From contig JAJCYK010000644.1 in NCBI GenBank assembly GCA_029262935.1, positions 1 through 9,001 of the forward strand: DNA of 9,001 nucleotides, written 5' to 3'. A model generated the notes under the pieces. It did no database searches. It was not told the DNA's origin and saw nothing but the letters and a program-made list of their open reading frames with translations. Below, in pieces: positions 1 to 7,617 of the stretch. The stretch's first letter is position 1. Each line of letters starts with the position of its first letter. The DNA is from Cytophagales bacterium. GTDB lineage: Bacteria > Bacteroidota > Bacteroidia > Cytophagales > Cyclobacteriaceae. The translations under genes and the position numbers were made by a program.

Positions 1-1
1 G

Positions 2-1942
2 GCACGAGCCCAAATTCAAGAAGTTTACTGGGGTCAAGATGCGACTCTAAACCTAGAGCGTATTGTACCTTCAATCCTAGCCCATTCGGAGTCAGGTACT
101 GGTTTTGCTAACTATTCCTTGATGCGACTAAGAGGGATTGATCAAACGAGAATAAACATCACTTTAAATGGCATTCCACTTAATGACATGATTGACCAAG
201 GGGTGTTTTTTTCTAACTTTCCAGATTTCAGTAATAGCGTGCAATCCGTACAAGTGCAGCGAGGTGTGGGTACTAGCACCAATGGTACTGCGTCTTACGC
301 GGGGTCAATTAATTATGAGTCCGTGCGCATCAATCAGCCTGATCCGGGGGTCAACGTCCAACTCACGGGGGGGTCTTTTGGATCTGTTCGAGCTAGCGTT
401 GGGATAAATAGTGGTTTGATTCAGGATCATTGGGCTTTTGGAGCTCGATTTACTAAGACGTATTCAGATGGTTATAAGTTTCACTCAGGGACCAAAAGTC
501 ACTCTTTCTTTTTTTCTGGAGGTTATTTTGGTAAAAAGGACTTAGTGAAACTTACGATCCTAGCCGGAAAAACACGAAATGAACTGGCTTATTTGCCTGT
601 GCTTATTGATGATATATTAGTAGAACCAAGAACCAATTACTTGGACCCAAATGATGAAGATGATTTTCAACAACAGGTGATTTCACTACAACACAGTCAT
701 TGGTTCAATCAAAAATGGAGCTTGACTTCCTCTTTGTACTATGGGGGAGCAGGTGGGGATTTCCCTTTTGGCTTTGGTGATGGCAATGGTAATTTAATCC
801 AACAAAACTTCCCCCTCTATAACGACCATTACGGAGTAATGAGCGCCCTAAGCGGAAGCACCACCCAAGGTTGGAATATTGACGCTGGCGTTCACGCCTA
901 CATTTTTAAAAGAAGAAATGAAGAGGGTTTTCTTAATGATAAGGCCAATCCTTATTATCAAGACAAATCGCAAAAAGAAGAGATAAGTTTATTTGCTAAG
1001 GCCCAAAAGAAATGGGGAAAATGGCGCGTTTACGGAGATGTCCAAATAAGACGAGTGACTCTTGACTTGGAACCTGACCAAAACTTCCTTATGGATCAAG
1101 GCGCTGTAAATGCAATAGTGCCTTTAAGGGGTTGGACCTTTTTTAACCCGAAAGTAGGAATCAACTTTGACTTAAACCCGCGCACAGACTTGTTTTTGTC
1201 TTTTGGTCGATCCGGCCGCGAACCTACTCGTGCCGATATATTGGGCTCCACAGTTATTAGTATATTTAACCTGGAACAAGTTCAAGACGAAAACTTCGTG
1301 CATGAAGAATTTGTTAATGACTTGGAAATTGGAGTCAATGTATCTTATAATAAGTTCAGCGGTCAGGCCAATTTCTTTTACATGAATTTTGAGAATGAGA
1401 TTGCGCCCACCGGGGCTTTTATTCCCGAGGGTTTTGTGCAACTTCGTCAGAACATAGCCGATAGTTATCGCACAGGTCTGGAATTGGACTGGAAATGGCA
1501 GGCTACCAAACAGCTGAACTTTTCTGGGCAGGCTACTTATATGCAAAGTGAGGTTAAATCATTTGCTCCTGGTGGGACCACAGATACCTTTGAAAAGGTA
1601 ACGCCTATCCTTAGCCCTGATTGGTTGATAAATACGAGCGGAAGTTACCAAGTGAATCAATATCTTACTGTGGGGCTTTCCTCTCGATATGTGGGAGAAT
1701 CTTTTTTGGAGTTGACCAATCAATCAGCTTTGACTTTGCCGGATTTTGTCGTGGCAGACGCCCGAATCGGTTTGTACTGGAAGTCACATGAACTCTCGGT
1801 ACATTTCAACAATATTTTTGACAAACAATACTTCACCAATGGAGCTCCTGTAGATGTTGATTTCGATGGAACGACGGATGGACCTGGTTATTTGGTGCAG
1901 GCTCCAAGAATCATATTCGCTACTTTAAAACTCAATTTTTAA
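2..1942 (+). CDS. TonB-dependent outer-membrane receptor, 5'-truncated by window edge
   Basis: This is the C-terminal 646 residues of a TonB-dependent receptor. The frame is open from base 2, so the Met at 119 is internal and the true start lies upstream. The visible plug domain (about residues 1-115) reads QEVYWGQD, then LRGIDQTRINITLNGIPLND, then VQVQRGVGTSTNG, wording very typical of Bacteroidota receptors. The rest is a beta-barrel of alternating aromatic/polar strands ending in the barrel-assembly signature LKLNF with terminal Phe. Signal peptide, TonB box and any carboxypeptidase-like N-terminal domain are missing. At this length it is not a SusC-type glycan importer, and no SusD partner is present, so a siderophore, cobalamin or other small-ligand receptor is the inference; the substrate cannot be named. 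A DxDxDG acidic motif lies near the C-terminus. The stop codon overlaps that of the convergent prmC. Confidence 0.93.
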   Translation, partial: ARAQIQEVYWGQDATLNLERIVPSILAHSESGTGFANYSLMRLRGIDQTRINITLNGIPLNDMIDQGVFFSNFPDFSNSVQSVQVQRGVGTSTNGTASYAGSINYESVRINQPDPGVNVQLTGGSFGSVRASVGINSGLIQDHWAFGARFTKTYSDGYKFHSGTKSHSFFFSGGYFGKKDLVKLTILAGKTRNELAYLPVLIDDILVEPRTNYLDPNDEDDFQQQVISLQHSHWFNQKWSLTSSLYYGGAGGDFPFGFGDGNGNLIQQNFPLYNDHYGVMSALSGSTTQGWNIDAGVHAYIFKRRNEEGFLNDKANPYYQDKSQKEEISLFAKAQKKWGKWRVYGDVQIRRVTLDLEPDQNFLMDQGAVNAIVPLRGWTFFNPKVGINFDLNPRTDLFLSFGRSGREPTRADILGSTVISIFNLEQVQDENFVHEEFVNDLEIGVNVSYNKFSGQANFFYMNFENEIAPTGAFIPEGFVQLRQNIADSYRTGLELDWKWQATKQLNFSGQATYMQSEVKSFAPGGTTDTFEKVTPILSPDWLINTSGSYQVNQYLTVGLSSRYVGESFLELTNQSALTLPDFVVADARIGLYWKSHELSVHFNNIFDKQYFTNGAPVDVDFDGTTDGPGYLVQAPRIIFATLKLNF

Positions 1943-2841
1943 ATTACCCTAACTAACGTAGCCTTAATCATGCGATCTTTACCGTTAATGTCTTTTTTTA
2001 AGTGGACCTGAGACCATGGAGCCCCTTGGAAAAGGTATTCTATCTCCGGGCCATAAGCGTGGTAAATTTCCATAAACAGTGAACCCCCAGGATGTAGTAT
2101 CTGAGGCGCAATGGTTGCCAGTCTTTTGTAGAACAGCAATGGATCGTCGTCTGGAACAAATAGTGCAGACGGAGGTTCGTGAAATTTTACACGCTGCTTG
2201 ATAGTCGTTCTGTCCGAGGATGGCACATAAGGGGGATTACTAATTAGCACGTCCAACGGAGGTACGGCAGGTAATTCCTTAAGTATGTCTAAGTGGTAAA
2301 AAGTAATGTTTGCTCCAAAGTCCTGTGCATTGACTTGTGCTAGGGACAGCGCAGCCTCTGAATTGTCCAGACTATAGATTTCAGCATTGCCCAATTCCAG
2401 GTCCAGGGTAATTGGTATACATCCACTTCCTGTACCAATATCCAATACTCGCGCACTGCTAGAATGTACCTGTTGAATAACCCAATGCACGAGCTCTTCT
2501 GTTTCCGGTCTAGGAATCAATACTTCGGGTCCGACCTTGAAATCACGTCCATAGAAAGCGGCTTTGCCAATAACATACTGGACAGGCTCATGAGCCAATA
2601 GCCGATCCGTAGCTTCCTTGATATCCGAGTCCTGCTGGGTAGAGAGTATGATTTCAGTATTTAACATTTGGTCCTTTTTGGAAATACCCATAAAATGTTC
2701 CAGAAGCAAAAAAGCGACCTGTTGAGCTTCTGATAATGGATATATACTTTCCAGGTTTTGAACTATGGATCTTATTAGATCGTTTATGGGATACACTTTT
2801 TCCATGGTTTCAAAAATCGGATAAAAAATTAACTTTGTCAT
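1939..2841 (-). CDS. prmC: Peptide chain release factor N5-glutamine methyltransferase (PrmC/HemK)
   Basis: A cytoplasmic SAM-dependent enzyme that methylates the glutamine of the GGQ motif in release factors RF1/RF2. The 300 residues show a helical N-terminal RF-binding region (about 15-85), the family linker IPRPETEELV (109-118), SAM motif I DIGTGSG (134-140), an acidic residue D159 at the end of the next strand, and the catalytic NPPY (202-205) within SNPPYVPSSD. HEPPSALF and the terminal GKDR are also family-like. The ATG at 2841 is the most upstream possible start (in-frame TAA just before it). An internal ATG at 2803-2805 (Met13) would give 288 residues, closer to the usual 275-290, and would leave room for a divergent promoter. 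The 3' end overlaps the receptor's stop by 4 nt with no terminator between them. The function is secure; the start is not. Confidence 0.95.
   Translation of the reverse strand: MTKLIFYPIFETMEKVYPINDLIRSIVQNLESIYPLSEAQQVAFLLLEHFMGISKKDQMLNTEIILSTQQDSDIKEATDRLLAHEPVQYVIGKAAFYGRDFKVGPEVLIPRPETEELVHWVIQQVHSSSARVLDIGTGSGCIPITLDLELGNAEIYSLDNSEAALSLAQVNAQDFGANITFYHLDILKELPAVPPLDVLISNPPYVPSSDRTTIKQRVKFHEPPSALFVPDDDPLLFYKRLATIAPQILHPGGSLFMEIYHAYGPEIEYLFQGAPWSQVHLKKDINGKDRMIKATLVRVI
2830..2837 (+). promoter_or_regulatory. Candidate -7 element (TAnnTTTG) for ribD
   Basis: TAACTTTG matches the Bacteroidota -7 consensus TAnnTTTG exactly and lies 20 nt before the ribD ATG, predicting a short leader. The matching -33 region (about 2806-2810, GGTTT) is only a partial match to TTTG. 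The site lies inside the first codons of prmC if that gene starts at 2841. Confidence 0.35.
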
Positions 2842-2857
2842 GTATTAATAACCACTA

Positions 2858-3892
2858 ATGGGAAATTTGGAACTATACATGCAACGCACTATTGATTTGG
2901 CAACAAATGGCCTGGGTCATGTCAGCCCAAATCCGTTAGTGGGATGTGTCATCATTCATGATAATAAAATTATTGGCGAAGGTTTTCATAGCAAGTACGG
3001 GGGAAACCACGCGGAGGTAGAAGCCATAAATTCAGTTAAAGACACTAGGTTGTTAGGGGACAGCACTCTTTTTGTCAACCTAGAGCCGTGTTCCCATTTT
3101 GGAAAAACACCACCTTGCATGGATTTAATTCTTAAATCCGGTATTAAAAAAGTGGTGGTGGCAAATAAAGACCCTAATCCAAAAGTAGCTGGGAAGGGAC
3201 TTGAAAAGTTAAAAGAAGCCGGTGTAGAAGTGGTTATGGGCATCTTGGAAATGCATGGGTCTTATTTGAACCGTCGTTTTTTCAAAGTGCATCAAACACA
3301 AAGACCTTATATTATACTAAAATGGGCACAGACTGCAGATGGTTTTATGGCCCGTGAAAATTACGATTCTAAATGGATCAGTAACGAGCAATCAAGATTG
3401 TTGGTCCATCAATATCGGGCTGAGGAAGATGCTATCATGGTAGGCAGGGGCACGGCGCATCATGACAATCCTAAATTAACCGTAAGGAACTGGGTTGGTG
3501 CAAACCCCTTAAGAGTAGTGTTGGATCCTACTATAGCTTTGGCCACTCATCTCAATATCTTCGATGGAAGTACTGCCACTGTTTGTTATAACCATGAGAA
3601 GAACCACCAACAAAAAAACGTGGACTGGGTTAAGATTCCTAAACAAGGATTCTTGCCGGGAGTACTAGAGGATCTTAATAAAAGAGCCATTCAGAGCCTC
3701 TTGGTGGAAGGCGGGGCGAAGCTACTTAGAAGTATGATTCAGGAGAACTTTTGGGATGAAGCTCGTGTTTTTGTTGCTCCGACACGTTTCGAAAAAGGCA
3801 TTGAGGCGCCAAAGTTAACTGAAATGCACCAGGAAGAGCGGGCGATATCCGGAGACAGCTTAAAGATCTATTATAATCAAAGAAATGGTTGA
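2858..3892 (+). CDS. ribD: Bifunctional riboflavin biosynthesis protein RibD (deaminase/reductase)
   Basis: Catalyses two successive steps of riboflavin synthesis: deamination of the pyrimidinone 5'-phosphate released from GTP, then NADPH-dependent reduction of its ribose side chain. The N-terminal zinc deaminase domain (about 1-145) has HAE at 51-53 and PCSHFGKTPPC at 77-87, giving the zinc ligands H51, C78 and C87 and the catalytic E53. The C-terminal reductase domain (about 150-344) has ILKWAQTADGF, IMVGRGTAHHDNPKLTVR, NPLRVVLDP and the VEGG segment at 283-286. The length (344) is normal for the family. The ATG at 2858 is the first possible start, with an in-frame TAA 7 nt upstream. It is divergent from prmC and its last 8 nt overlap the next gene. 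No FMN riboswitch precedes it; the gap is too short. Other riboflavin genes are not in the window. Confidence 0.96.
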   Translation: MGNLELYMQRTIDLATNGLGHVSPNPLVGCVIIHDNKIIGEGFHSKYGGNHAEVEAINSVKDTRLLGDSTLFVNLEPCSHFGKTPPCMDLILKSGIKKVVVANKDPNPKVAGKGLEKLKEAGVEVVMGILEMHGSYLNRRFFKVHQTQRPYIILKWAQTADGFMARENYDSKWISNEQSRLLVHQYRAEEDAIMVGRGTAHHDNPKLTVRNWVGANPLRVVLDPTIALATHLNIFDGSTATVCYNHEKNHQQKNVDWVKIPKQGFLPGVLEDLNKRAIQSLLVEGGAKLLRSMIQENFWDEARVFVAPTRFEKGIEAPKLTEMHQEERAISGDSLKIYYNQRNG

Positions 3893-4373
3893 ATCATCAA
3901 TTTCCTCCCACCATGGGACTAGTAAGGAAGAAAAATATCAAGACCTATTACCTCAACTCAAAGCGCTACTAACAGGCGAACCTGATTTGGTGGCAAACCT
4001 GGCAAATATAGCCGCAGCCTTGAAGGAAGCTTTTGATTTCTTTTGGGTGGGATTCTATATCGTCAAAAACGAGGAGTTGGTCCTGGGTCCATTTCAGGGC
4101 CCGGTGGCGTGTACCAGGATTGCCCAAGGAAAAGGAGTTTGTGGCCAGGCATGGTTACAACAAAAAACCATAGTTGTGGATGACGTCAACCTTTTCCCAG
4201 GACACATAGCCTGCAATGCCGCGTCGCTTTCAGAAATTGTGGTACCCCTTATAAAAGGGAATCAGGTGGTGGCAGTATTGGACTTAGATAGTGATAGAAA
4301 GGCTGCTTTTGACCAAGTAGATGCACATTATTTGGAGGCTATAAGTCAATTATTAATGCCTGTCGAAGCTTAA
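3885..4373 (+). CDS. msrC: Free methionine-R-sulfoxide reductase (fRMsr, GAF fold)
   Basis: A small cytoplasmic GAF-domain enzyme that reduces free L-methionine-(R)-sulfoxide, with thioredoxin as the usual electron donor. The 162-residue protein is a single GAF domain (about 35-158). Three cysteines, C76, C86 and C110, lie in ACTRIAQGKGVCGQAW and HIACNA. Their spacing (10 and 24 residues) is the same as that of the catalytic and resolving cysteines of E. coli fRMsr/YebR (84, 94, 118 as I recall them). The acidic residues E117 (SLSEIVVPL) and D135 (LDLDSD) sit at the positions expected for substrate binding. Its ATG lies within the end of ribD (ATGGTTGA overlap), so translational coupling is likely. 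With all three cysteines present it is more likely the enzyme than a degenerate GAF sensor. Confidence 0.93.
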   Translation: MVESSISSHHGTSKEEKYQDLLPQLKALLTGEPDLVANLANIAAALKEAFDFFWVGFYIVKNEELVLGPFQGPVACTRIAQGKGVCGQAWLQQKTIVVDDVNLFPGHIACNAASLSEIVVPLIKGNQVVAVLDLDSDRKAAFDQVDAHYLEAISQLLMPVEA

Positions 4374-4393
4374 CTGTAATTTGTCGAAAAATG

Positions 4394-4423
4394 TTGGCTA
4401 CTGGTAGGGTAATTTCTATATTG
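4394..4423 (+). promoter_or_regulatory. Weak candidate promoter for the Kbp-like gene
   Basis: TTGG at 4394-4397 and TATATTG at 4417-4423 are separated by 19 nt, the Bacteroidota spacing, but the -7 box is one base short of TAnnTTTG. The 80-nt gap after the fRMsr gene has no terminator, so read-through from ribD is also possible. Confidence 0.25.
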
Positions 4424-4453
4424 AAGGAGTTTTAACCACAAAAATTTTCAATT

Positions 4454-4945
4454 ATGGGATTAATAAGTTTCATCAAAGGAGCAGGTTCTAAGTTATTTGG
4501 AACCGACGAACCAGAAGGTCCAACTCCGGAGGAAAAGGCAGCAAAAAGAGCTGCAGCTGAGGCCAAAGCTTCAGATGCTTTGGAAAATGTAGTTCGTCAA
4601 ATGAGTATACCCGTACAAAACTTGGATGTTAAATTTAGTGCTGGTGTAGCCACGATTAGTGGTGATGCTGATACTCAAGAAGTTGCAGAAAAGGCTATCG
4701 TTGCCGTCGGTAACGTGAATGGCGTAGCTCAAGTTGATGATAGAATCGAAGTTCTTAACAAAGAACAAGAAGCGGTATACTATACCGTGCAATCAGGTGA
4801 TTATCTTTCAAAAATTGCTAAAGCGCAATATGGCAATGCAAGCAAATACAATGTGATATTTGAGGCAAACCGGCCTATGCTAGAACACCCCGATAAAATT
4901 TATCCCGGACAGGTTTTAAGAATACCGCCATTAACCGACAACTAA
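4454..4945 (+). CDS. kbp: BON-LysM domain protein, Kbp/YgaU family
   Basis: A 163-residue protein closely resembling E. coli Kbp (YgaU), a small cytoplasmic K+-binding protein linked to osmotic and stationary-phase stress. The start MGLISFIKGAGSKLFG mirrors the E. coli N-terminus. An Ala/Lys/Glu-rich helical stretch (about 24-45) follows, then a BON domain (about 46-100, with AVGNVNGVAQVDD) and a C-terminal LysM domain (about 109-158, from YYTVQSGDYLSKIA to the strongly conserved IFEANRPMLEHPDKIYPGQVLRIP). There is no signal peptide, so a cytoplasmic location is inferred despite the LysM domain. The ATG at 4454 is the only sensible start: an in-frame TAA lies 21 nt upstream. A GAAGGAG at 4423-4429 is too far away (24 nt) to act as its ribosome-binding site. 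A strong terminator follows at once. Potassium binding is inferred from homology. Confidence 0.9.
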   Translation: MGLISFIKGAGSKLFGTDEPEGPTPEEKAAKRAAAEAKASDALENVVRQMSIPVQNLDVKFSAGVATISGDADTQEVAEKAIVAVGNVNGVAQVDDRIEVLNKEQEAVYYTVQSGDYLSKIAKAQYGNASKYNVIFEANRPMLEHPDKIYPGQVLRIPPLTDN

Positions 4946-4948
4946 TCT

Positions 4949-4986
4949 AAAAAATCCTCGACATATACATGCCGGGGATTTTTTTT
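4949..4986 (+). terminator. Rho-independent terminator after the Kbp-like gene
   Basis: An 8-bp stem, AATCCTCG (4953-4960) with CGGGGATT (4973-4980) including one G-U pair, can be extended by A-T pairs. It has a 12-nt loop and ends in a run of eight T (4979-4986), starting 4 nt after the stop codon. A T run also follows on the opposite strand, so it could work in both directions. Confidence 0.85.
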
Positions 4987-5071
4987 GCATTTTATTTTTT
5001 AGCTGCCAACCATTTAAATAGTTACAGCGTCTTATAGATAACCCGTTGATCAGTTGTTCCCTGATTTAAAG

Positions 5072-5107
5072 AAAAAGTCCTGAAGCATATTGCTCCAGGA
5101 CTTTTTT
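5072..5107 (-). terminator. Rho-independent terminator of the nrdBA operon
   Basis: A perfect 11-bp stem pairs AAAAAGTCCTG (5072-5082) with CAGGACTTTTT (5096-5106). It is topped by a mismatch, a further AGC/GCT pairing and a 5-nt loop. On the minus strand it is followed by a T-rich run and lies 55 nt after the nrdA stop codon. The symmetric A/T flanks mean it can also stop rightward transcription. Confidence 0.85.
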
Positions 5108-5139
5108 AGTTTAGTGTTTAGCGTTAAGTGGACTAAACT
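5108..5139. repeat. Inverted repeat in the nrdA 3' untranslated region
   Basis: AGTTTAGT (5108-5115) and its exact reverse complement ACTAAACT (5132-5139) flank a 16-nt loop, between the nrdA stop codon and the strong terminator. It may add to 3'-end stability of the mRNA, or it may be chance in this TTTAG-rich stretch. Confidence 0.5.
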
Positions 5140-5140
5140 T

Positions 5141-5179
5141 CTTTAGCAACCACAAGGGACTTTAGCTACCACAAGCGAC
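5141..5179. repeat. Tandem direct repeat (period 19 bp) across the nrdA stop codon
   Basis: CTTTAGCAACCACAAGGGAC (5141-5160) is followed directly by CTTTAGCTACCACAAGCGAC (5160-5179), with 18 of 20 bases identical and one base shared. The right copy encodes the last five residues of NrdA (VACGS) plus the stop codon; the left copy lies just beyond the stop in the 3' untranslated region. Confidence 0.85.
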
Positions 5180-7555
5180 ACATTCATCAGGGTTGTCTAA
5201 TGAACACTGCATATCGGCTTGCTTTTGAGCGGCTACCTTTTCTTCGGTTGGAGCAACAGCTTGCTCCGTTTGAGGAAGCTTAATAGCATCTTTGTCGAGA
5301 GTAAACTTAATAGCGTCAGTAGCGGCCTTAGATCTGAGGTAATACATACCAGTCTTTAAACCGAGTTTCCAAGCATAAAAATGCATAGAAGTCATTTTGC
5401 CAAAGTTGGGATCTTGGATATGAATGTTCATACTTTGACTTTGGCAAATATAGGCACCACGCTCAGCAGCCATTTCGATAATAACTTTTTGAGATATTTC
5501 CCAAACGGTTTTATAAAGATCCTTGATGTTTTGAGGAATTTCAGGTATACCTTGAATGGATCCATTGGCCTCGATCAAGCGATTCTTCATGCTATCATTC
5601 CAAAGACCCAATTGAATCAGATCTTTTAAAAGGTGCTTGTTTACTACAATAAACTCACCACTCAGGGTACGACGGGTATAGATGTTAGAAGTATAAGGCT
5701 CGAAACATTCGTTGTTACCTAGTATTTGTGAGGTAGAGGCGGTGGGCATAGGAGCCAATAGCAAAGAGTTTCGCACCCCATGTTTCTTAACTTCCTTTTT
5801 CAAACTATCCCAGTCCCATCGTTTTGAAGTAGGAGTGATCCCCCACATATCAAATTGAAAGATTCCTTTAGAAACAGGAGACCCTTTAAACGATTCATAA
5901 GGTCCGTCTTTCATAGCTAAGTCTTTTGAGGCCATCATGGAAGCGTAGTATATGGTCTCAAAAATATCCTGGTTTAACCCTTTGGCCTCATCAGAGTCAA
6001 AAGGCATGCGTAATTTAATAAAAGCATCAGCTAAACCCTGTACTCCAATACCAATAGGCCGATGTCTCATGTTGGAGTTTCTAGCCTCTTTTACGGGGTA
6101 GTAATTGACGTCAATTACTTTATTTAAGTTTTTAGTGATCACATAGGTGATATCGTATAAAGTCTGGTGATCAAAAGTGCCGTCCTCTTTAACAAATTTA
6201 GGCAATGCGATTGAGGCCAAGTTACATACTGCCACTTCATCAGGGGAAGTGTATTCAATGATTTCCGTACACAGGTTACTGGATTTAATGATGCCTAAGT
6301 TTTTCTGATTGGATTTCTTATTGGCAGCATCTTTATAAAGCATGTAGGGAGTGCCAGTCTCTATCTGTGATTCCAGTATTTCAAACCAAAGGTCCTGGGC
6401 TTGTACTTGCTTGCGGTATCGACCTTCTTTTTCGTATTTTTCGTACAGTTTTTCAAATTCTTCTCCGTAGCAATCAGACAAACCCGGAGCTTCATTAGGA
6501 CAGAACAGGGACCAGTTTCCATTTTCTTCCACGCGTTTCATAAACAGATCCGGAATCCATAGTGCGTAAAACAGATCGCGTGCCCTGAGTTCTTCTTTAC
6601 CGTGGTTCTTCTTTAAATCCAGGAAGTCAAAAACATCCGCATGCCATGGTTCTAGATAAATGGCAAAGCTTCCTTTTCTTTTACCACCACCTTGATCGAC
6701 GTATCGGGCAGTCATGTCAAAATTTCTTAACATGGGAACAATACCATTTGAAGTACCCCCGGTGCCTTTAATATAGGAGCCCTTAGCTCGTACATTATGA
6801 ATACTCAAACCAATGCCACCGGCAGACTGAGATATCTTAGCACACTGCTTTAAAGTATCATATATGCCATCGATACTGTCGTCCTGCATGGTTAGCAAGA
6901 AGCACGAGGATAGTTGAGGTTTGGGTGTACCCGCGTTAAATAAGGTAGGTGTAGCGTGAGTAAACCATTTTTCAGACAATAAGTTGTAGGTTTCAATTGC
7001 CGCTGGAATATCTTCTCCGTGTATACCCACGGCTACTCTCATAAGCATATGCTGGGGTCGTTCTACGATATTCCCATCAACCTTCATTAGATAAGAGCGT
7101 TCTAGTGTTTTAAACCCAAAGTAGTCATAACTAAAGTCACGATCATAAATGATACTGGAATCCAGTAAAGCGGCATTCTTCTTTACAATCCCGTATACCT
7201 CTTTTGATACTAGAGGTGCATTTTGCTCAGTTTTGGGATCAACATAGGTATAAAGTCGCTTCATAGTATTTGAGAAGGACTTACTGGTTACTTTATGTAA
7301 ATTTGAAATGGCCACCCGCGCAGCGAGTTTGGCAAAGTCAGGATGTTTGGTAGTTAGTGAGGCAGCAGTTTCCGCAGCTAAGTTATCTAACTCTACTGTT
7401 GTGACTCCATCATAGATTCCAGAAATTACCTTCTTCGCGATATCAACGGGCTCTATGTAATTTCTATCGAGCCCATAACAGAGCTTTTCAATACGGGAGG
7501 TGATTTTGTCAAATTTGACAGTTTCTCTTCGGCCGTCTCTTTTTACAACTAACAT
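5162..7555 (-). CDS. nrdA: Class I ribonucleoside-diphosphate reductase, large (alpha) subunit
   Basis: Reduces ribonucleoside diphosphates to deoxyribonucleotides together with NrdB. The 797 residues begin with an ATP-cone (about 1-90, [14 protein letters not shown]), the dATP/ATP allosteric activity site, followed by the alpha/beta-barrel catalytic domain. Catalytic residues are all visible: the redox pair C218 (QLSSCFL) and C444 (AVCNLAS), the thiyl-radical C429 with N427 and E431 in NLCTE, the radical-transfer tyrosines Y738-Y739 (GMYYLRS), and the C-terminal shuttle cysteines C792 and C795 (ECVACGS). The signature around [16 protein letters not shown] is intact. The ATG at 7555 is the first possible start, with an in-frame TAA 6 nt upstream. 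It lies 62 nt after nrdB with no internal promoter evident, so it is probably co-transcribed, and it is followed by a strong terminator. A tandem repeat duplicates its 3' end. Confidence 0.98.
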   Translation of the reverse strand: MLVVKRDGRRETVKFDKITSRIEKLCYGLDRNYIEPVDIAKKVISGIYDGVTTVELDNLAAETAASLTTKHPDFAKLAARVAISNLHKVTSKSFSNTMKRLYTYVDPKTEQNAPLVSKEVYGIVKKNAALLDSSIIYDRDFSYDYFGFKTLERSYLMKVDGNIVERPQHMLMRVAVGIHGEDIPAAIETYNLLSEKWFTHATPTLFNAGTPKPQLSSCFLLTMQDDSIDGIYDTLKQCAKISQSAGGIGLSIHNVRAKGSYIKGTGGTSNGIVPMLRNFDMTARYVDQGGGKRKGSFAIYLEPWHADVFDFLDLKKNHGKEELRARDLFYALWIPDLFMKRVEENGNWSLFCPNEAPGLSDCYGEEFEKLYEKYEKEGRYRKQVQAQDLWFEILESQIETGTPYMLYKDAANKKSNQKNLGIIKSSNLCTEIIEYTSPDEVAVCNLASIALPKFVKEDGTFDHQTLYDITYVITKNLNKVIDVNYYPVKEARNSNMRHRPIGIGVQGLADAFIKLRMPFDSDEAKGLNQDIFETIYYASMMASKDLAMKDGPYESFKGSPVSKGIFQFDMWGITPTSKRWDWDSLKKEVKKHGVRNSLLLAPMPTASTSQILGNNECFEPYTSNIYTRRTLSGEFIVVNKHLLKDLIQLGLWNDSMKNRLIEANGSIQGIPEIPQNIKDLYKTVWEISQKVIIEMAAERGAYICQSQSMNIHIQDPNFGKMTSMHFYAWKLGLKTGMYYLRSKAATDAIKFTLDKDAIKLPQTEQAVAPTEEKVAAQKQADMQCSLDNPDECVACGS

Positions 7556-7617
7556 ACTTTAGGGTGAAGTTTAGGGTTTAGGTATTCGGGTATAGGGTTT
7601 GAAGTAGCTTAGTGCTT
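7556..7617. repeat. TTTAGGGT-type degenerate repeats in the nrdB-nrdA spacer
   Basis: The 62-nt spacer contains TTTAGGGT (7558-7565), TTTAGGGTTTAGG (7570-7582) and TATAGGGTTT (7591-7600), read as AAACCCTA-like units on the transcribed strand. A related TTAGGGTTT lies just upstream of nrdB (8615-8623). They are imperfect and not a true microsatellite. Confidence 0.6.

Noticed and set aside
1..8. GGCACGAG at the very start resembles a cDNA-library adaptor sequence
   Set aside because: The receptor reading frame runs through it with plausible residues and the rest of the window is clearly genomic; chance match.
1172..1546. Open frame on the minus strand within the receptor gene
   Set aside because: It lies opposite a well-supported coding region, has no recognisable domain and looks like a shadow of the receptor frame.
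2842..2857. FMN riboswitch upstream of ribD
   Set aside because: Only 16 nt separate the outermost start codons of prmC and ribD, far too short for an aptamer.
4423..4429. GAAGGAG as a Shine-Dalgarno site for the Kbp-like gene
   Set aside because: It is 24 nt from the start codon with an in-frame TAA and no alternative start between; too distant to act.
7556..7600. TTTAGGG units as telomere-type repeats
   Set aside because: The units are few, imperfect and confined to an intergenic spacer of a normal bacterial operon.
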